NCBI RefSeq assembly: GCF_000735585.1
Contig: NZ_JNNO01000012.1
Span: 186,001 to 250,000, forward strand
Source: Devosia sp. LC5
Lineage (GTDB): Bacteria; Pseudomonadota; Alphaproteobacteria; Rhizobiales; Devosiaceae
DNA length: 64,000 bases
Direction of reading: 5' to 3'
The notes below the pieces were generated by a model. It was given only the letters and a program-made list of their open reading frames with translations. It had not been told where the DNA came from and did no database searches. Below, piece by piece: positions 34,360 through 43,084 of the stretch (positions are counted from its first letter, which is position 1; every line of letters begins with the position of its first letter). A program made the translations under genes and the position numbers.

Positions 34360-35328
34360 TTACGAGGCTGCGCCAACCTGCCAAAGCGAGACCAGCCCGT
34401 CAAGCGTGATGGCCCCATTCGCGGGCAAACCAAGCGCTGCACGGGCCTGTCCGCCCAAAAAAGTGCCAATCCAGCCCAGCCCGGAGCTTTCCAATGGCCA
34501 GGCGGTAATGATTTGCAGGTCCTTGGGCACGTCGCGCTCGGCTTCGAGCCAGGCCTGGGCCTCCAATTCGCCGCCCACCGCGTCGATCAGCCCAGTCTCG
34601 ACGCCGGCCCGCCCGCTCATGATGCGGCCATCGGCAAGGCTCAGCGCCACCGGCCGTGCCAGATTGCGGCGTTCGGCAACGATATCGACGAACCACTGGA
34701 AGCTGTCATCGACCAGGGCACCGATCGAGGCGCGCGCCTCGCCCGCCATGGGTTCGTCATAATCGGGCTCGGCCTTGAGCGGGCCGGAAGCGACCTTGTC
34801 GAGATCGACGCCGATCGTATCGAGCAGCTTGCCGGCATTGATATGCTGGTAAAGCACGCCGATCGAGCCGACAATGGAGAGGCGCCGGGCAAAAATCTGG
34901 TCGGTACCGATGGCGGCCATATAGGCGGCCGAGGCGCCCAATTCCTTGATCACCGCCACGACCGGCTTTTTGGCCCGCAATTGGCCGAGCGCTTCATAGA
35001 GTTCTTCGCCGCCGGCCGTGGTGCCGCCGGGCGAATTGATGGCGACGACCACCGCCTTGACGCTGTCATCCTCGGCCAGTTCCTCAATCAGCTTGAGGCG
35101 CGCCGGATCGGTGGCAATGGTGCCATCGATCACCACACGGGCGATGTGTTCGCCCACTGGGGCATTGGAAAGGGCAAAGCGGCCGGCCACAGCCAGAACA
35201 GCAATCGCCAGCGCCACAAAGGCCAGAATGCGCCAGAAACCCCGCGAGCGCCGATAGGTCTCGGCGGCAATGATCTCATGCGGATTGGTGGGGCGGGATG
35301 ACTCTTCGGCAGGCTGATCACTCATCAT
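34360..35328 (-). CDS. sppA: Signal peptide peptidase SppA
   Basis: Membrane-anchored serine protease of 322 residues that degrades cleaved signal peptides. One N-terminal membrane helix spans about residues 31-52, followed by the S49 protease domain. The probable nucleophile is the serine in SIVGSIGVL and the general base the lysine in [13 protein letters not shown]. The first two codons are both ATG (35328 or 35325). It leads the sppA-ihfB-lapA-trpF-trpB-trpA-accD cluster. The usual neighbour rpsA is separated from it by a toxin-antitoxin pair. Confidence 0.92.
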   Translation of the reverse strand: MMSDQPAEESSRPTNPHEIIAAETYRRSRGFWRILAFVALAIAVLAVAGRFALSNAPVGEHIARVVIDGTIATDPARLKLIEELAEDDSVKAVVVAINSPGGTTAGGEELYEALGQLRAKKPVVAVIKELGASAAYMAAIGTDQIFARRLSIVGSIGVLYQHINAGKLLDTIGVDLDKVASGPLKAEPDYDEPMAGEARASIGALVDDSFQWFVDIVAERRNLARPVALSLADGRIMSGRAGVETGLIDAVGGELEAQAWLEAERDVPKDLQIITAWPLESSGLGWIGTFLGGQARAALGLPANGAITLDGLVSLWQVGAAS

Positions 35329-35388
35329 CGCCTCGCTGGTTTGGTGACCGCAGGGGTAGCGAGCGTGCGCAGGCTTGGCAAGAGCGCG

Positions 35389-35796
35389 TCAGCCAGCCTT
35401 CTTTTGTGCCCGTTTCTCCTGCGCCGTCACATAGGCCCGCAGCGCCTTGTTGATGTCGGTCTGATAGCCCTTGCCGTCCTTGGCGTGGCGCTTGAACCAA
35501 TCGAGAATGTCGGCGTCGAGGCGGATGGTCAACTGGGCCTTGAGGGCACGCGCATAATAGGGATTGCGCATGCCGTTTTTGAAGAAGTCGTCGCTCAGCC
35601 GCGGAATGTCGGAGAAGTCGATATCTTCGTCGCGCAGATTGTCGAGCGCCTTGAGCCGTTCCACCTGCTCCTCGGTCAGAGGCGGCGGATTGAGCAAGTC
35701 CAGCTCGTAGCGCACCGTTTTAGGAGGCTTCGTAGCGTCGTCGTTCGATTTTTTCGGCTTTTCGGGCCGAGATGATGCGGATGAGTTCTTTGCCAT
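35389..35796 (-). CDS. brnA: Antitoxin BrnA
   Basis: Antitoxin and autorepressor of the BrnT/BrnA type II system, 135 residues. The C-terminal ribbon-helix-helix is seen in AQLTIRLDADILDWFKRHAKDGKGYQTDINKALRAYV. The N-terminal half contains the toxin-binding region (PPLTEEQVERLKAL, IDFSDIPRLSDDFF). I start it at MAKNSSASSRP, within the end of brnT (77-base overlap). An earlier start would add 28 unconserved residues. Confidence 0.9.
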   Translation of the reverse strand: MAKNSSASSRPEKPKKSNDDATKPPKTVRYELDLLNPPPLTEEQVERLKALDNLRDEDIDFSDIPRLSDDFFKNGMRNPYYARALKAQLTIRLDADILDWFKRHAKDGKGYQTDINKALRAYVTAQEKRAQKKAG

Positions 35797-36004
35797 TGTT
35801 TTGATCGGTCGTGGTGTGGGCGACGAGGAGAAGTGTGTATCCGCCAATTGTGCCGATGATTTGCCAGCGCTCTTCGCCATCTACCACCCTATCCTGTTCG
35901 CGAATGGCCAGCGGATCGAAAAATACCCGGACCGCGTCCTCGAACGCTACGCCATGCTTGCGCAAATTGGCCGCAGCCTTGTCGTCATCCCATTCAAATT
36001 CCAC
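35720..36004 (-). CDS. brnT: Toxin BrnT (RelE-like ribonuclease)
   Basis: Toxin of 94 residues with the family start MEFEWDDDKAAANLRKHGVAFEDA. This is followed by VFFDPLAIREQDRV, EERWQIIGTIGGYTLLLVAHT and a C-terminal IRIISARKAEKIERRRYE, which holds the basic catalytic residues typical of BrnT. It inhibits translation by RNA cleavage. The toxin gene comes first, as in other brnTA modules. Two direct repeats just upstream are candidate BrnA operator sites. Confidence 0.92.
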   Translation of the reverse strand: MEFEWDDDKAAANLRKHGVAFEDAVRVFFDPLAIREQDRVVDGEERWQIIGTIGGYTLLLVAHTTTDQNNGKELIRIISARKAEKIERRRYEAS

Positions 36005-36031
36005 GCGTTGCCCCCTCCGCGCCTACTCTAA

Positions 36032-36055
36032 TGTAACTACAATTCTGTAACTACA
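36032..36055 (-). promoter_or_regulatory. Direct repeats upstream of brnT (candidate BrnA operator)
   Basis: TGTAACTACA at 36032-36041 and again at 36046-36055, 14 bases apart and identical. They lie 28-51 bases before the brnT start and overlap the stop codon of the upstream acetyltransferase gene. Paired sites suit a ribbon-helix-helix repressor; assignment to BrnA is an inference. Confidence 0.6.
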
Positions 36056-36554
36056 CAAGCCGCTTGACCATGAACCGCGCCGCTGCCTCGTAGCTCAGCA
36101 GCTTTTCGGCCAGTTCGGGAGCCGGGAAGGGCCGGAAGCCGTGTTTGGTCCAGAAGGGGATCGAGCCATTGACCGCGACCAGACTCATATTGGCAAAGCC
36201 TTTTGCCCGGGCGTGGCGCTGGATGTCGCCGATGATCATGGCAGCAGCGCCGGTGCCGCGGGCGGCGGGCAGCAGGGCCAGGTCATGCAGGTAATAGGTG
36301 TCGGCGTCAGGCGGAATGGCGCCCAGCAGCGCATTGAGCGCCGGCAGGGATTTGAAGCGCCAAGGATGGGAAAGGATATAGCCCGAAGGGGCGCCGTCGA
36401 GCTCGAGCAGGCGCGTACCATCGGGATAAAGCTGCTGGCGTTCGATGAACACCGCCAGGTCTTCGGGAAAGCCGGGATGCACTTTTTCTGCGATCGCTTC
36501 GACCACGGGCAGATCGAATGTGGTCAGGGCCCGCCAGTGCATTGCTTGTTTCAT
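36051..36554 (-). CDS. GNAT family N-acetyltransferase
   Basis: Protein of 167 residues from MKQAMHWRALTTFDL. The acetyl-CoA binding motif A is LHDLALLPAARGTGAAAMII, with the R-G-x-G core, and motif B includes SLVAVNGSIPFWTKHGF. The substrate is unknown. It lies between the rpsA terminator and brnT. The six codons before the chosen ATG could extend it. Confidence 0.85.
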   Translation of the reverse strand: MKQAMHWRALTTFDLPVVEAIAEKVHPGFPEDLAVFIERQQLYPDGTRLLELDGAPSGYILSHPWRFKSLPALNALLGAIPPDADTYYLHDLALLPAARGTGAAAMIIGDIQRHARAKGFANMSLVAVNGSIPFWTKHGFRPFPAPELAEKLLSYEAAARFMVKRLV

Positions 36555-36570
36555 GGGGCTTCTTAAGGGC

Positions 36571-36598
36571 AAAAGGCCCGCACTGTGAAGTGCGGGCC
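36571..36598 (-). terminator. Terminator after rpsA
   Basis: On the minus strand GGCCCGCACT, loop, AGTGCGGGCC and TTTT. It is 28 bases past the rpsA stop codon and 17 bases before the acetyltransferase start. Confidence 0.88.
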
Positions 36599-36625
36599 CC
36601 TGCAGATTTGCAAAGCTAGGACGAA

Positions 36626-38344
36626 TTACTTCTCGTCGCGGCCCTTGAGGGCTGCGCCCAGGATGTCGCCGAGCGAAGCGCCCGAATCGGACGAACCGTA
36701 ATTGGCGACGGCTTCCTTTTCCTCGGCGATTTCGAGCGCCTTGATGGAAAGCTGGATGCGCGACGTCTTGCGATCGTACTGGGTGACGCGTGCGTCGACC
36801 TTTTCGCCCTTGCTGAAACGCTCGGGACGCTGGTCGTTGCGGTCGCGGCTGAGATCGGCACGACGGATGAACGCGGTCAGCTCGCTGTCGGCGATGCGGA
36901 CTTCAATGCCCCCATCGTTGACTTCGATAACGGTGCCGGTGACGACAGCGCCCTTGCGGATGCCGCCGGCTTCGCCGGTGTCGCCCGACGCAGCGGTCGC
37001 TTCGCCAGCGGCGAGCTGCTTGATGCCCAGCGAGATGCGTTCCTTTTCGACGTCAACATCGAGGACCTTGGCCGAAACCATGTCACCGCGGTTGTAGTCT
37101 TCCAGGGCCACTTCGCCCGACTTCTGCCAGTCGAGGTCGGAAAGGTGAACCATGCCGTCCACATCGCCGTCGAGGCCGATGAACAGGCCGAATTCGGTCT
37201 TGTTTTTGACTTCGCCTTCGATGACCGAACCGACGGGGAACTTCTCGGCGAAGCTCTCCCACGGATTCTGCAGGGTCTGCTTGAGACCGAGCGAAATGCG
37301 GCGCTTGTCGGGATCGACCTCGAGCACGACGACTTCGACTTCCTGGGAGGTCGAGACGATCTTGCCGGGGTGAACGTTCTTCTTGGTCCAGCTCATTTCC
37401 GAAACGTGGATCAGGCCTTCAATGCCCGGCTCCAGTTCGACGAACGCACCGTAATCGGTGATGTTGGTCACGCGGCCGGTGAACTTGGCCTCGATCGGAT
37501 ACTTGGCTTCGATGCCATCCCACGGATCAGCCTGAAGCTGCTTCATGCCGAGCGAGATACGGTGGGACTCGTGGTTGATGCGAACGATCTGGACCTTGAT
37601 GGTCTCGCCAATCGTCAGCACTTCGGACGGATGGTTGACGCGACGCCATGCAATGTCGGTGACATGCAGCAGGCCGTCAATGCCGCCCAGGTCGACGAAC
37701 GCACCGTAATCGGTGATGTTCTTGACCACGCCGTCGACAACCTGGCCCTCTTCGAGCTGCTGGACGATTTCCGAACGCTGTTCAGCGCGCGATTCTTCGA
37801 GGATCGCACGACGCGACACGACGATATTGCCGCGGCGCTTGTCCATCTTCAGAATCTGGAACGGCTGCGGCACGTTCATGAGCGGCGCAATATCGCGGAT
37901 CGGGCGGATATCGACCTGCGAACGGGGCAGGAAGGCAATGGCGCCTTCGAGGTCGACGGTGAAACCACCCTTGACCTGGTTGAAGATGGTGCCTTCAACG
38001 CGCTCATTGTTGTTGTACATTTCCTCGAGCTTGACCCAGCTCTCTTCGCGGCGGGCCTTCTCGCGCGACAGCACGGCTTCACCGGCGGCGTTTTCGACGC
38101 GGTCGACATAGACCTCGACGATCGAGCCAACCTGGATGGTGCCGTCACGGCCGGCCTGGCCGAATTCCTTGAGCGCGATGCGCCCTTCGGTCTTCAGACC
38201 AACGTCGATGATCGCCAGATCCTTTTCGATCGCGACCACGGTGCCCTTAACAACGGCGCCCTCTAGGGGTTCGTTGTCGATGAACGAGTCCATCAGAAGG
38301 GATTCAAAATCTTCTTTCGTCACAGTTTGCTGTGCCAAATTCAT
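36626..38344 (-). CDS. rpsA: 30S ribosomal protein S1
   Basis: RNA-binding ribosomal protein of 572 residues with six S1 domains. Repeated signatures are visible, for example GVVKNITDYGAFVDLGGIDG, GRVTNITDYGAFVELEPGIEG and GEVKNKTEFGLFIGLDGDVDG. It captures mRNAs on the 30S subunit. The start MNLAQQTVTKEDFESLL is the family start; the 20 residues before it are spurious. It follows cmk, as in most Proteobacteria. Confidence 0.97.
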   Translation of the reverse strand: MNLAQQTVTKEDFESLLMDSFIDNEPLEGAVVKGTVVAIEKDLAIIDVGLKTEGRIALKEFGQAGRDGTIQVGSIVEVYVDRVENAAGEAVLSREKARREESWVKLEEMYNNNERVEGTIFNQVKGGFTVDLEGAIAFLPRSQVDIRPIRDIAPLMNVPQPFQILKMDKRRGNIVVSRRAILEESRAEQRSEIVQQLEEGQVVDGVVKNITDYGAFVDLGGIDGLLHVTDIAWRRVNHPSEVLTIGETIKVQIVRINHESHRISLGMKQLQADPWDGIEAKYPIEAKFTGRVTNITDYGAFVELEPGIEGLIHVSEMSWTKKNVHPGKIVSTSQEVEVVVLEVDPDKRRISLGLKQTLQNPWESFAEKFPVGSVIEGEVKNKTEFGLFIGLDGDVDGMVHLSDLDWQKSGEVALEDYNRGDMVSAKVLDVDVEKERISLGIKQLAAGEATAASGDTGEAGGIRKGAVVTGTVIEVNDGGIEVRIADSELTAFIRRADLSRDRNDQRPERFSKGEKVDARVTQYDRKTSRIQLSIKALEIAEEKEAVANYGSSDSGASLGDILGAALKGRDEK

Positions 38345-38499
38345 ATCTCCAGTGCACCGGGGGCTTGAGGTTGAGACCGGAAACCCGCCACTTCGCAAAC
38401 GCAAAATGCCGGCGCGCGAGCGCCCGATCGATGTCTATTGGGTATGTTTCCGGACCAAAGTTTGGGTGATTGGCGGGACCGAAACACGCAAGGAGGAAA

Positions 38500-39150
38500 T
38501 TAGGGCCTTTTGAACCCTGCCTTGTGCGCCATGGTCGTCTCGACAATCGCGATGGCTGCGCGGAGTGCGGTCTCTATATCGAGAAGCGTCGTATCGAGCA
38601 AGTGCGCGTCGTCCGCTTTATAGAATCCACCATTGGGATTGGCCATGTCGCGTGCGTCCCGCTCTTCTATCTGGTGATAGAGGGCGTAGCGATCAACCTC
38701 CAGGCCGCGCGATTCCAACTGACGGGCACGGCGCTCCATGCGCGCCTTGGAATCGGCCTGGATGAACAGTTTCACATCGGCATCGGGGCAGATATTGGTG
38801 CCGATATCGCGGCCATCGAGCACGGCGCCGCCCGGCTGGGTGGCAAAATTGCGCTGATAATCGAACAGAGCCGCCCGCACCGGGCCGATCACCGCGACCT
38901 TGCTGGCGAGCACGCCCGAGCGGGCCGAGGTCAGCTCAGTGACGTCGGCCAGGTGGCTGGCGTCGAGCGCCCGAGCGGCGGCGATGGCGGCGTCTTCAAA
39001 GCCGGGCTGGTCTTCCCTATCGGAAACGGCACGGCCGACAGCGCGATAGAGCAGGCCGGTATCAAGATGGGGCAGCCCATAATGGCGGGCGAGGCCCGAG
39101 GCCAGCGTGCCCTTGCCGGATGCGGCGGGTCCGTCAACGGCAATGATCAT
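38500..39150 (-). CDS. cmk: Cytidylate kinase
   Basis: CMP/dCMP kinase of 216 residues. The P-loop is IAVDGPAASGKGTLA at the N-terminus. DGRDIGTNICPDADVKLFI is the conserved CMP-binding and hinge segment. It lies between aroA and rpsA in the conserved aroA-cmk-rpsA order. Confidence 0.96.
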   Translation of the reverse strand: MIIAVDGPAASGKGTLASGLARHYGLPHLDTGLLYRAVGRAVSDREDQPGFEDAAIAAARALDASHLADVTELTSARSGVLASKVAVIGPVRAALFDYQRNFATQPGGAVLDGRDIGTNICPDADVKLFIQADSKARMERRARQLESRGLEVDRYALYHQIEERDARDMANPNGGFYKADDAHLLDTTLLDIETALRAAIAIVETTMAHKAGFKRP

Positions 39151-39258
39151 GGCAGCTCCCCTCGCATGCGCGTTTGTTACTTATTGGCTTTGGCATAATC
39201 ACCGGCCGAAAAGAACCGGCAATCGCGCGAAATCCCCGTGCCGTGGCCGGCAAGCGCC

Positions 39259-40608
39259 CTACCCCGCCGAAAAGCTGGCGCCCACTGCGCTTAGTGCAGC
39301 AACAAAGCCGGGAAAGCTGGCGGCGATGGGGCGGGCGTCATCAATGGTGACGGTTTTTTTGCTGGCCAGGCCCAGCACCAGAAAGCTCATGGCGATGCGG
39401 TGATCATGGTGGGTATCGACCCGCCCGCCGCCGGACACGGTGCCATTCGCCTTGATCAGCAATTGATCGCGGCCCTCGAGGCATTCAACGCCATTGGCGG
39501 CGAGCCCCGCTGCCGTCACGGACAGGCGGTCGCATTCCTGCTCGCGCAGGACAGCAATACCTTCGATCATCGTTGAGCCATCGGCATAGGCTGCCGCGAT
39601 GGCCAAGGCGGGGATATCGTCGAGCATGGCACCGGCATGGCCGGCTGTTACATGCACGCCCCGCAGCCGCGAGGAGCGGACACGCAGATCGGCGATATGT
39701 TCGCCCCCCGCCTCGCGCTGATTGATAAAGGCAATATCGCCACCCATTTCGAGCAATGCATCGATCAGTCCCGTGCGGTTGGGATTGATCAGCACATTTT
39801 CGATCACCAGATCCGAGCCGGGCACGATCAGCGCCGCGACAATGGCATAGGCGGCCGAGGATGGATCCCCCGGCACGATAACGCGGCGCGGCTTGAGTTC
39901 GGGCTGGCCGGTCAGTGTGATTGTGGCGGCACCAGCCGCGTCAAGAACCGTCGAAATCCGGGCGCCAAAATCGGCCAGCAGCTTTTCGGTATGATCGCCG
40001 GTCGGCACCGGCTCGATAATGGTGGTGATGCCGGGGCTGTCAAGACCCGCCAGCAGCAGCGCCGATTTGATCTGCTCGGATGGCGCCGGCATGGTGTGGC
40101 GGATCGGGGCGGTGGCCAGCGGCCCCTGGATGGCGATCGGCAAATGCCCGTCATCGCTATCCAATACGCTCATGCCCGTAGCACCCAGCGCATCGAGCAA
40201 AGGCTGCATCGGCCGCCGGGTCAGAGTCGGCCCGCCCGTAAAATGGCTGATGAAGCGATAAGGCGCCAAAACCCCCAGCATCAGGCGCACGCCGGTGCCG
40301 GCATTGCCGAAATCGAGCGGTGTGGCCGGCGCGAGCAGGCCATTGATCCCAAGGCCATGCACATCACAGCCGCTATCGTGCAGTTCGATGACCACACCCA
40401 GCGCGCGCAGAGCGTTTGCTGTGGACAGCACGTCCTGGGCCGCCAGCAGGCCCTCGATGCGCGTGCGGCCGACGGCTAGCGCCCCAAGGATCAGAGCCCG
40501 ATGGGAAATCGCCTTGTCGCCGGGGGTGGGGAAACGCCCGGAAAGCGGGGCGGCGCGCTGGGCGGAGAGCGGCTGGGCGTGCGGATCGGCGTCGGGCATG
40601 GCGGCCAT
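39259..40608 (-). CDS. aroA: 3-phosphoshikimate 1-carboxyvinyltransferase (EPSP synthase)
   Basis: Enzyme of 449 residues that joins PEP to shikimate-3-phosphate in the chorismate pathway. The N-terminus has PGDKAISHRALILGALA, which matches the conserved PEP-site lysine region, and LDFGNAGTGVRLMLGVL carries the NAGTxxR motif. The sequence around the glycine in GNAGTGVR and the general divergence suit the class II form of rhizobia; a firm class call would need alignment. It is divergent from the FYDLN-acid gene. Confidence 0.95.
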   Translation of the reverse strand: MAAMPDADPHAQPLSAQRAAPLSGRFPTPGDKAISHRALILGALAVGRTRIEGLLAAQDVLSTANALRALGVVIELHDSGCDVHGLGINGLLAPATPLDFGNAGTGVRLMLGVLAPYRFISHFTGGPTLTRRPMQPLLDALGATGMSVLDSDDGHLPIAIQGPLATAPIRHTMPAPSEQIKSALLLAGLDSPGITTIIEPVPTGDHTEKLLADFGARISTVLDAAGAATITLTGQPELKPRRVIVPGDPSSAAYAIVAALIVPGSDLVIENVLINPNRTGLIDALLEMGGDIAFINQREAGGEHIADLRVRSSRLRGVHVTAGHAGAMLDDIPALAIAAAYADGSTMIEGIAVLREQECDRLSVTAAGLAANGVECLEGRDQLLIKANGTVSGGGRVDTHHDHRIAMSFLVLGLASKKTVTIDDARPIAASFPGFVAALSAVGASFSAG

Positions 40609-40700
40609 GGGCTGGTTTGCGGCGGGGCGGGTTTAGCATGGCCCGGCCGCCCGAAGCCACCGCCGAGATGGCCCGGCGCCAGCGCGCCCGCATTTTCGGT

Positions 40701-40728
40701 TTGACAGGGGCTTGGTTTGCCCATAACC
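40701..40728 (+). promoter_or_regulatory. Candidate promoter of the FYDLN-acid gene
   Basis: A perfect TTGACA at 40701-40706 and CATAAC/ATAACC at 40722-40728 with a 15-16 base spacer, about 60 bases before the start codon. Confidence 0.45.
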
Positions 40729-40787
40729 GGACTGACCGAAGCGGCGGCACCTGCCCCCCGCAAACCCAATCCCCACGAGGAACATCG

Positions 40788-41192
40788 ATGGCCAGTTCCG
40801 AACGCGGCACCAAGCGGACCGATCCCGATACCGGGAAGAAGTTCTACGACCTCAACATGGATCCGATCGTCTCGCCCTATACCGGCAAGAGCTATCCGCG
40901 CTCCTATTTCGAGCAGCTGCTGGTCGGCAAGCCCTCTCCCGCCACCGCCCGCAAGGTGGATGACGAGGATGAGGTCGAAGAAGAAGAGGAAGTCGAGGAC
41001 GTCGCAGCGCCCGAAATCGTCTCCCTGGAAGATGCCGACGCCGAAGAATCCGGCGACGAAACCATTCCCGATACCGACGATGTCGAAGTTGACGAAGAAC
41101 TCGGCGACGATGATGCGGACGTCTTCCTCGAGGAAGACGAGGACGAAGACGACGAGCTCGGCTTCGATGTCGGCGGCGACGAAGACCGCTGA
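40788..41192 (+). CDS. FYDLN-acid family protein (TIGR02300)
   Basis: Protein of 134 residues. The N-terminal 50 residues are conserved, with GTKRTDPDTGKKFYDLNMDPIVSPYTGKSYP, including the FYDLN motif. The remainder is a very acidic low-complexity tail of D, E and V that varies between species. The function is unknown; it is widespread in alphaproteobacteria and adjacent to aroA. The ATG at 40788 follows CACGAGGAACATCG. Confidence 0.9.
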   Translation: MASSERGTKRTDPDTGKKFYDLNMDPIVSPYTGKSYPRSYFEQLLVGKPSPATARKVDDEDEVEEEEEVEDVAAPEIVSLEDADAEESGDETIPDTDDVEVDEELGDDDADVFLEEDEDEDDELGFDVGGDEDR

Positions 41193-41207
41193 TTTCAAAC
41201 GACTTTT

Positions 41208-41234
41208 CCGCCGGATTCACAAAAAATCCGGCGG
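41208..41234. repeat. Inverted repeat after the FYDLN-acid gene
   Basis: CCGCCGGATT and AATCCGGCGG are separated by seven A-rich bases. It could end the upstream transcript, but A rather than T residues follow on the plus strand, so termination is uncertain. Confidence 0.55.
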
Positions 41235-41258
41235 GACAAAAAAGTGTCAAATAGGCAC

Positions 41259-41287
41259 TTGCATGGGGGCGGATCATCCAATAGGTT
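41259..41287 (+). promoter_or_regulatory. Candidate promoter of tRNA-Ala
   Basis: TTGCAT (41259-41264), 17-base spacer, TAGGTT (41282-41287), about 44 bases before the tRNA. Confidence 0.4.
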
Positions 41288-41330
41288 CCGCCTCGCTCCG
41301 GACGGGAACACCCTCTGGAACCCTTGGAAT

Positions 41331-41404
<74 letters not shown>

Positions 41405-41406
<2 letters not shown>

Positions 41407-41508
41407 GCCTTCGCTGCTCCGCAGCTTCGGCTCGGCAGGCCTTTGAGGCCTGGCCCAAAGCCTGCGGATATCACTGCGAAGGCTGTCGCGCCAAAGTTGC
41501 GTAGCAAC
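41405..41508. repeat. Structured repeat between tRNA-Ala and the GIY-YIG gene
   Basis: CAGCCTTCGC (41405-41414, starting in the tRNA CCA end) and its exact complement GCGAAGGCTG (41476-41485) flank GCTGC/GCAGC (41413-41425) and CAGGCC/GGCCTG (41436-41452). A further GTTGC/GCAAC hairpin lies at 41496-41508. No gene is seen in it. The arrangement suggests a folded RNA or a mobile unit joined to the tRNA end. Confidence 0.65.
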
Positions 41509-41585
41509 GGCGGCGGACGAGATTGGCACTTGGGCCTCCCCTCCTCTGATATTGAAACCGCCTCGCGGTGCGCTAAACTTACGCC

Positions 41586-41825
41586 ATGCAATATGTGTAC
41601 ATCCTGCGCAGTCTCGATGAGCCAGACCGGCATTATGTTGGCACAACCGGCGATCTCAAGGCGCGCCTGGCCAAGCACAATAGTGGCCAGGTGACCCACA
41701 CCGCCAAGTTTATGCCATGGGCTGTCAAAACCTATTTGGGATTTGACGACGAGGCGCAGGCATGCGCCTTTGAAAAATATCTCAAGACGGCGTCCGGCCG
41801 GGCTTTTGCGAAGAAACGGCTCTAA
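41586..41825 (+). CDS. GIY-YIG domain protein
   Basis: Single GIY-YIG nuclease-fold domain of 79 residues (UPF0213/YhbQ-like). It opens MQYVYILRSLDEPDRHYVGTT, matching the GIY...YIG pair as VYI...YVG. The catalytic-type arginine lies in LKARLAKHNSG and the glutamate in CAFEKYLK. The role is unproven: DNA repair or mobile-element function. It lies 180 bases after tRNA-Ala and its stop codon overlaps the convergent dmeF stop by four bases. Confidence 0.88.
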   Translation: MQYVYILRSLDEPDRHYVGTTGDLKARLAKHNSGQVTHTAKFMPWAVKTYLGFDDEAQACAFEKYLKTASGRAFAKKRL

Positions 41826-42778
41826 CGCCGCGTCACCTCCACCGTGACATGGGATAGCCCGGCAAGGCCGGCGAGGCGCTGCTTGTACCAGTCGGCATCA
41901 TGCGCGGTTGGGGTCAGCACCGAAACGATCAGGCCGGCATGGCCGGGACCCAGGCGCCAGAAGTGGAGGTCGGTCACCGTGTCGCCGTCCGATTCGATAT
42001 TGGTGCGCACTTTTTTTGCCATGGTCTGGTCGGGCACCGTATCGAGCAGCGTTGCCGAGGATTGACGGATCAACATCCACGACCAGCGCGCAATGACGGC
42101 AGCGCCGACCAGACCCACCAGCGGGTCCATCCAGAGCCAGCCGAAACTGCGGCCGGCCACCAGACCGATAATGGCGAGGACCGAGGTCAATGCATCGGCC
42201 AGCACATGCAGATAGGCCGCTCGCAGATTGGAATCATGTCCGTGATCATGGTGATGGTGATCAGCCTCGTGATCATGGTCATGATGATCATCATCATGCG
42301 CGTCGTGGTCGTGGTGATGATGGCCGTTCGAATCATGCAGCAGGAAGACGCTGACGATATTGACCACGAGTCCCAGTACGGCGACCGCGATGGCTTCATC
42401 GAACCGGATCGGGGCGGGCTGCAACAGACGTAGCACGCATTCATAGGCGATGAGCAGCGCCACCCCGCCCAGAATCACTGCGCTGGCAAAGCCGGCCAGT
42501 TCTCCGACCTTGCCGGTGCCAAAGCTATAGCGCGGATCATGGGCGTGGCGGCGGGCATAGAGATAGGCGCCGGCCGCAATGGCGAGCGCTCCGGCATGAG
42601 TGGCCATATGAAAGCCGTCGGCGAGCAGGGCCAGCGATCCGAAAGCCGCGCCGGCGGCGATTTCCGCGACCATCATGGCGGCCGTCAGCAGGATGACCCA
42701 AAAGGTCCGCCGCGCATTGCGATCGTGATCGGCACCGAGAAAGACGTGGTCGTGGGTTTGGTCAGCAGCAAGGCTCAT
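41822..42778 (-). CDS. dmeF: Cation diffusion facilitator, DmeF-like (Co2+/Ni2+ efflux)
   Basis: Inner-membrane CDF transporter of 318 residues with six predicted membrane helices and a cytosolic C-terminal domain. The start MSLAADQTHDHVFLGADHDRNARRTFW is the DmeF type, and MMVAEIAAGAAFGSLALLADGFHMATHAGAL carries the D-x3-H metal site of helix 2. A histidine-rich loop sits near residues 147-180 between helices 4 and 5. Directly downstream of a CsoR/RcnR-type regulator, as in rhizobial dmeRF. The metal is inferred from the family. Confidence 0.9.
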   Translation of the reverse strand: MSLAADQTHDHVFLGADHDRNARRTFWVILLTAAMMVAEIAAGAAFGSLALLADGFHMATHAGALAIAAGAYLYARRHAHDPRYSFGTGKVGELAGFASAVILGGVALLIAYECVLRLLQPAPIRFDEAIAVAVLGLVVNIVSVFLLHDSNGHHHHDHDAHDDDHHDHDHEADHHHHDHGHDSNLRAAYLHVLADALTSVLAIIGLVAGRSFGWLWMDPLVGLVGAAVIARWSWMLIRQSSATLLDTVPDQTMAKKVRTNIESDGDTVTDLHFWRLGPGHAGLIVSVLTPTAHDADWYKQRLAGLAGLSHVTVEVTRR

Positions 42779-42788
42779 CGGACGATAC

Positions 42789-43055
42789 TCAGAGATATTT
42801 GGTAATTTCGCGGAACACGGCGAGCCGCGATTTGATTTCGGGCGGCAGGGGCGCGTCGCTATCGGCCAGGTGATGGTCGATATGGTCGATGATGATCAAT
42901 TGCTTGGCCTTTTCGAGCGCGCTGATCACGGCCGTCATCTGCTGGGCAATGGCCAGGCCGTCCTGGCCCTCGGCGACCATCTTGACCACCTTGTTCAAAT
43001 GCCCCTCGGCGCGGCGGAGACGGGCGTGGATTTGGGGGTCATCGATATGGCTCAT
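42789..43055 (-). CDS. dmeR: Metal-sensing repressor, CsoR/RcnR family (DmeR-like)
   Basis: All-helical repressor of 88 residues (MSHIDDPQIHARLRRAEGHLNKVVKM). It precedes dmeF by 10 bases and should release the dmeRF promoter when metal binds. Histidines are present in the N-terminus (SHIDD) and in the second helix (IDHIDHHL). The family's near-invariant metal-ligand cysteine, expected in the segment EGQDGLAIAQQM, is a glycine by my alignment. An alternative start two codons earlier (43061) exists. A G/C-tract palindrome overlaps the leader. Confidence 0.88.
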   Translation of the reverse strand: MSHIDDPQIHARLRRAEGHLNKVVKMVAEGQDGLAIAQQMTAVISALEKAKQLIIIDHIDHHLADSDAPLPPEIKSRLAVFREITKYL

Positions 43056-43065
43056 GAGCATATCC

Positions 43066-43084
43066 TATCCCCCTGGAGGGGATA
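43066..43084 (-). promoter_or_regulatory. Candidate operator of dmeRF
   Basis: TATCCCCCTGGAGGGGATA: TATCCCC and GGGGATA in inverted repeat around a short centre. A G/C tract flanked by A/T is the known operator style of CsoR/RcnR repressors. It lies 11-29 bases before the dmeR start. Confidence 0.65.
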
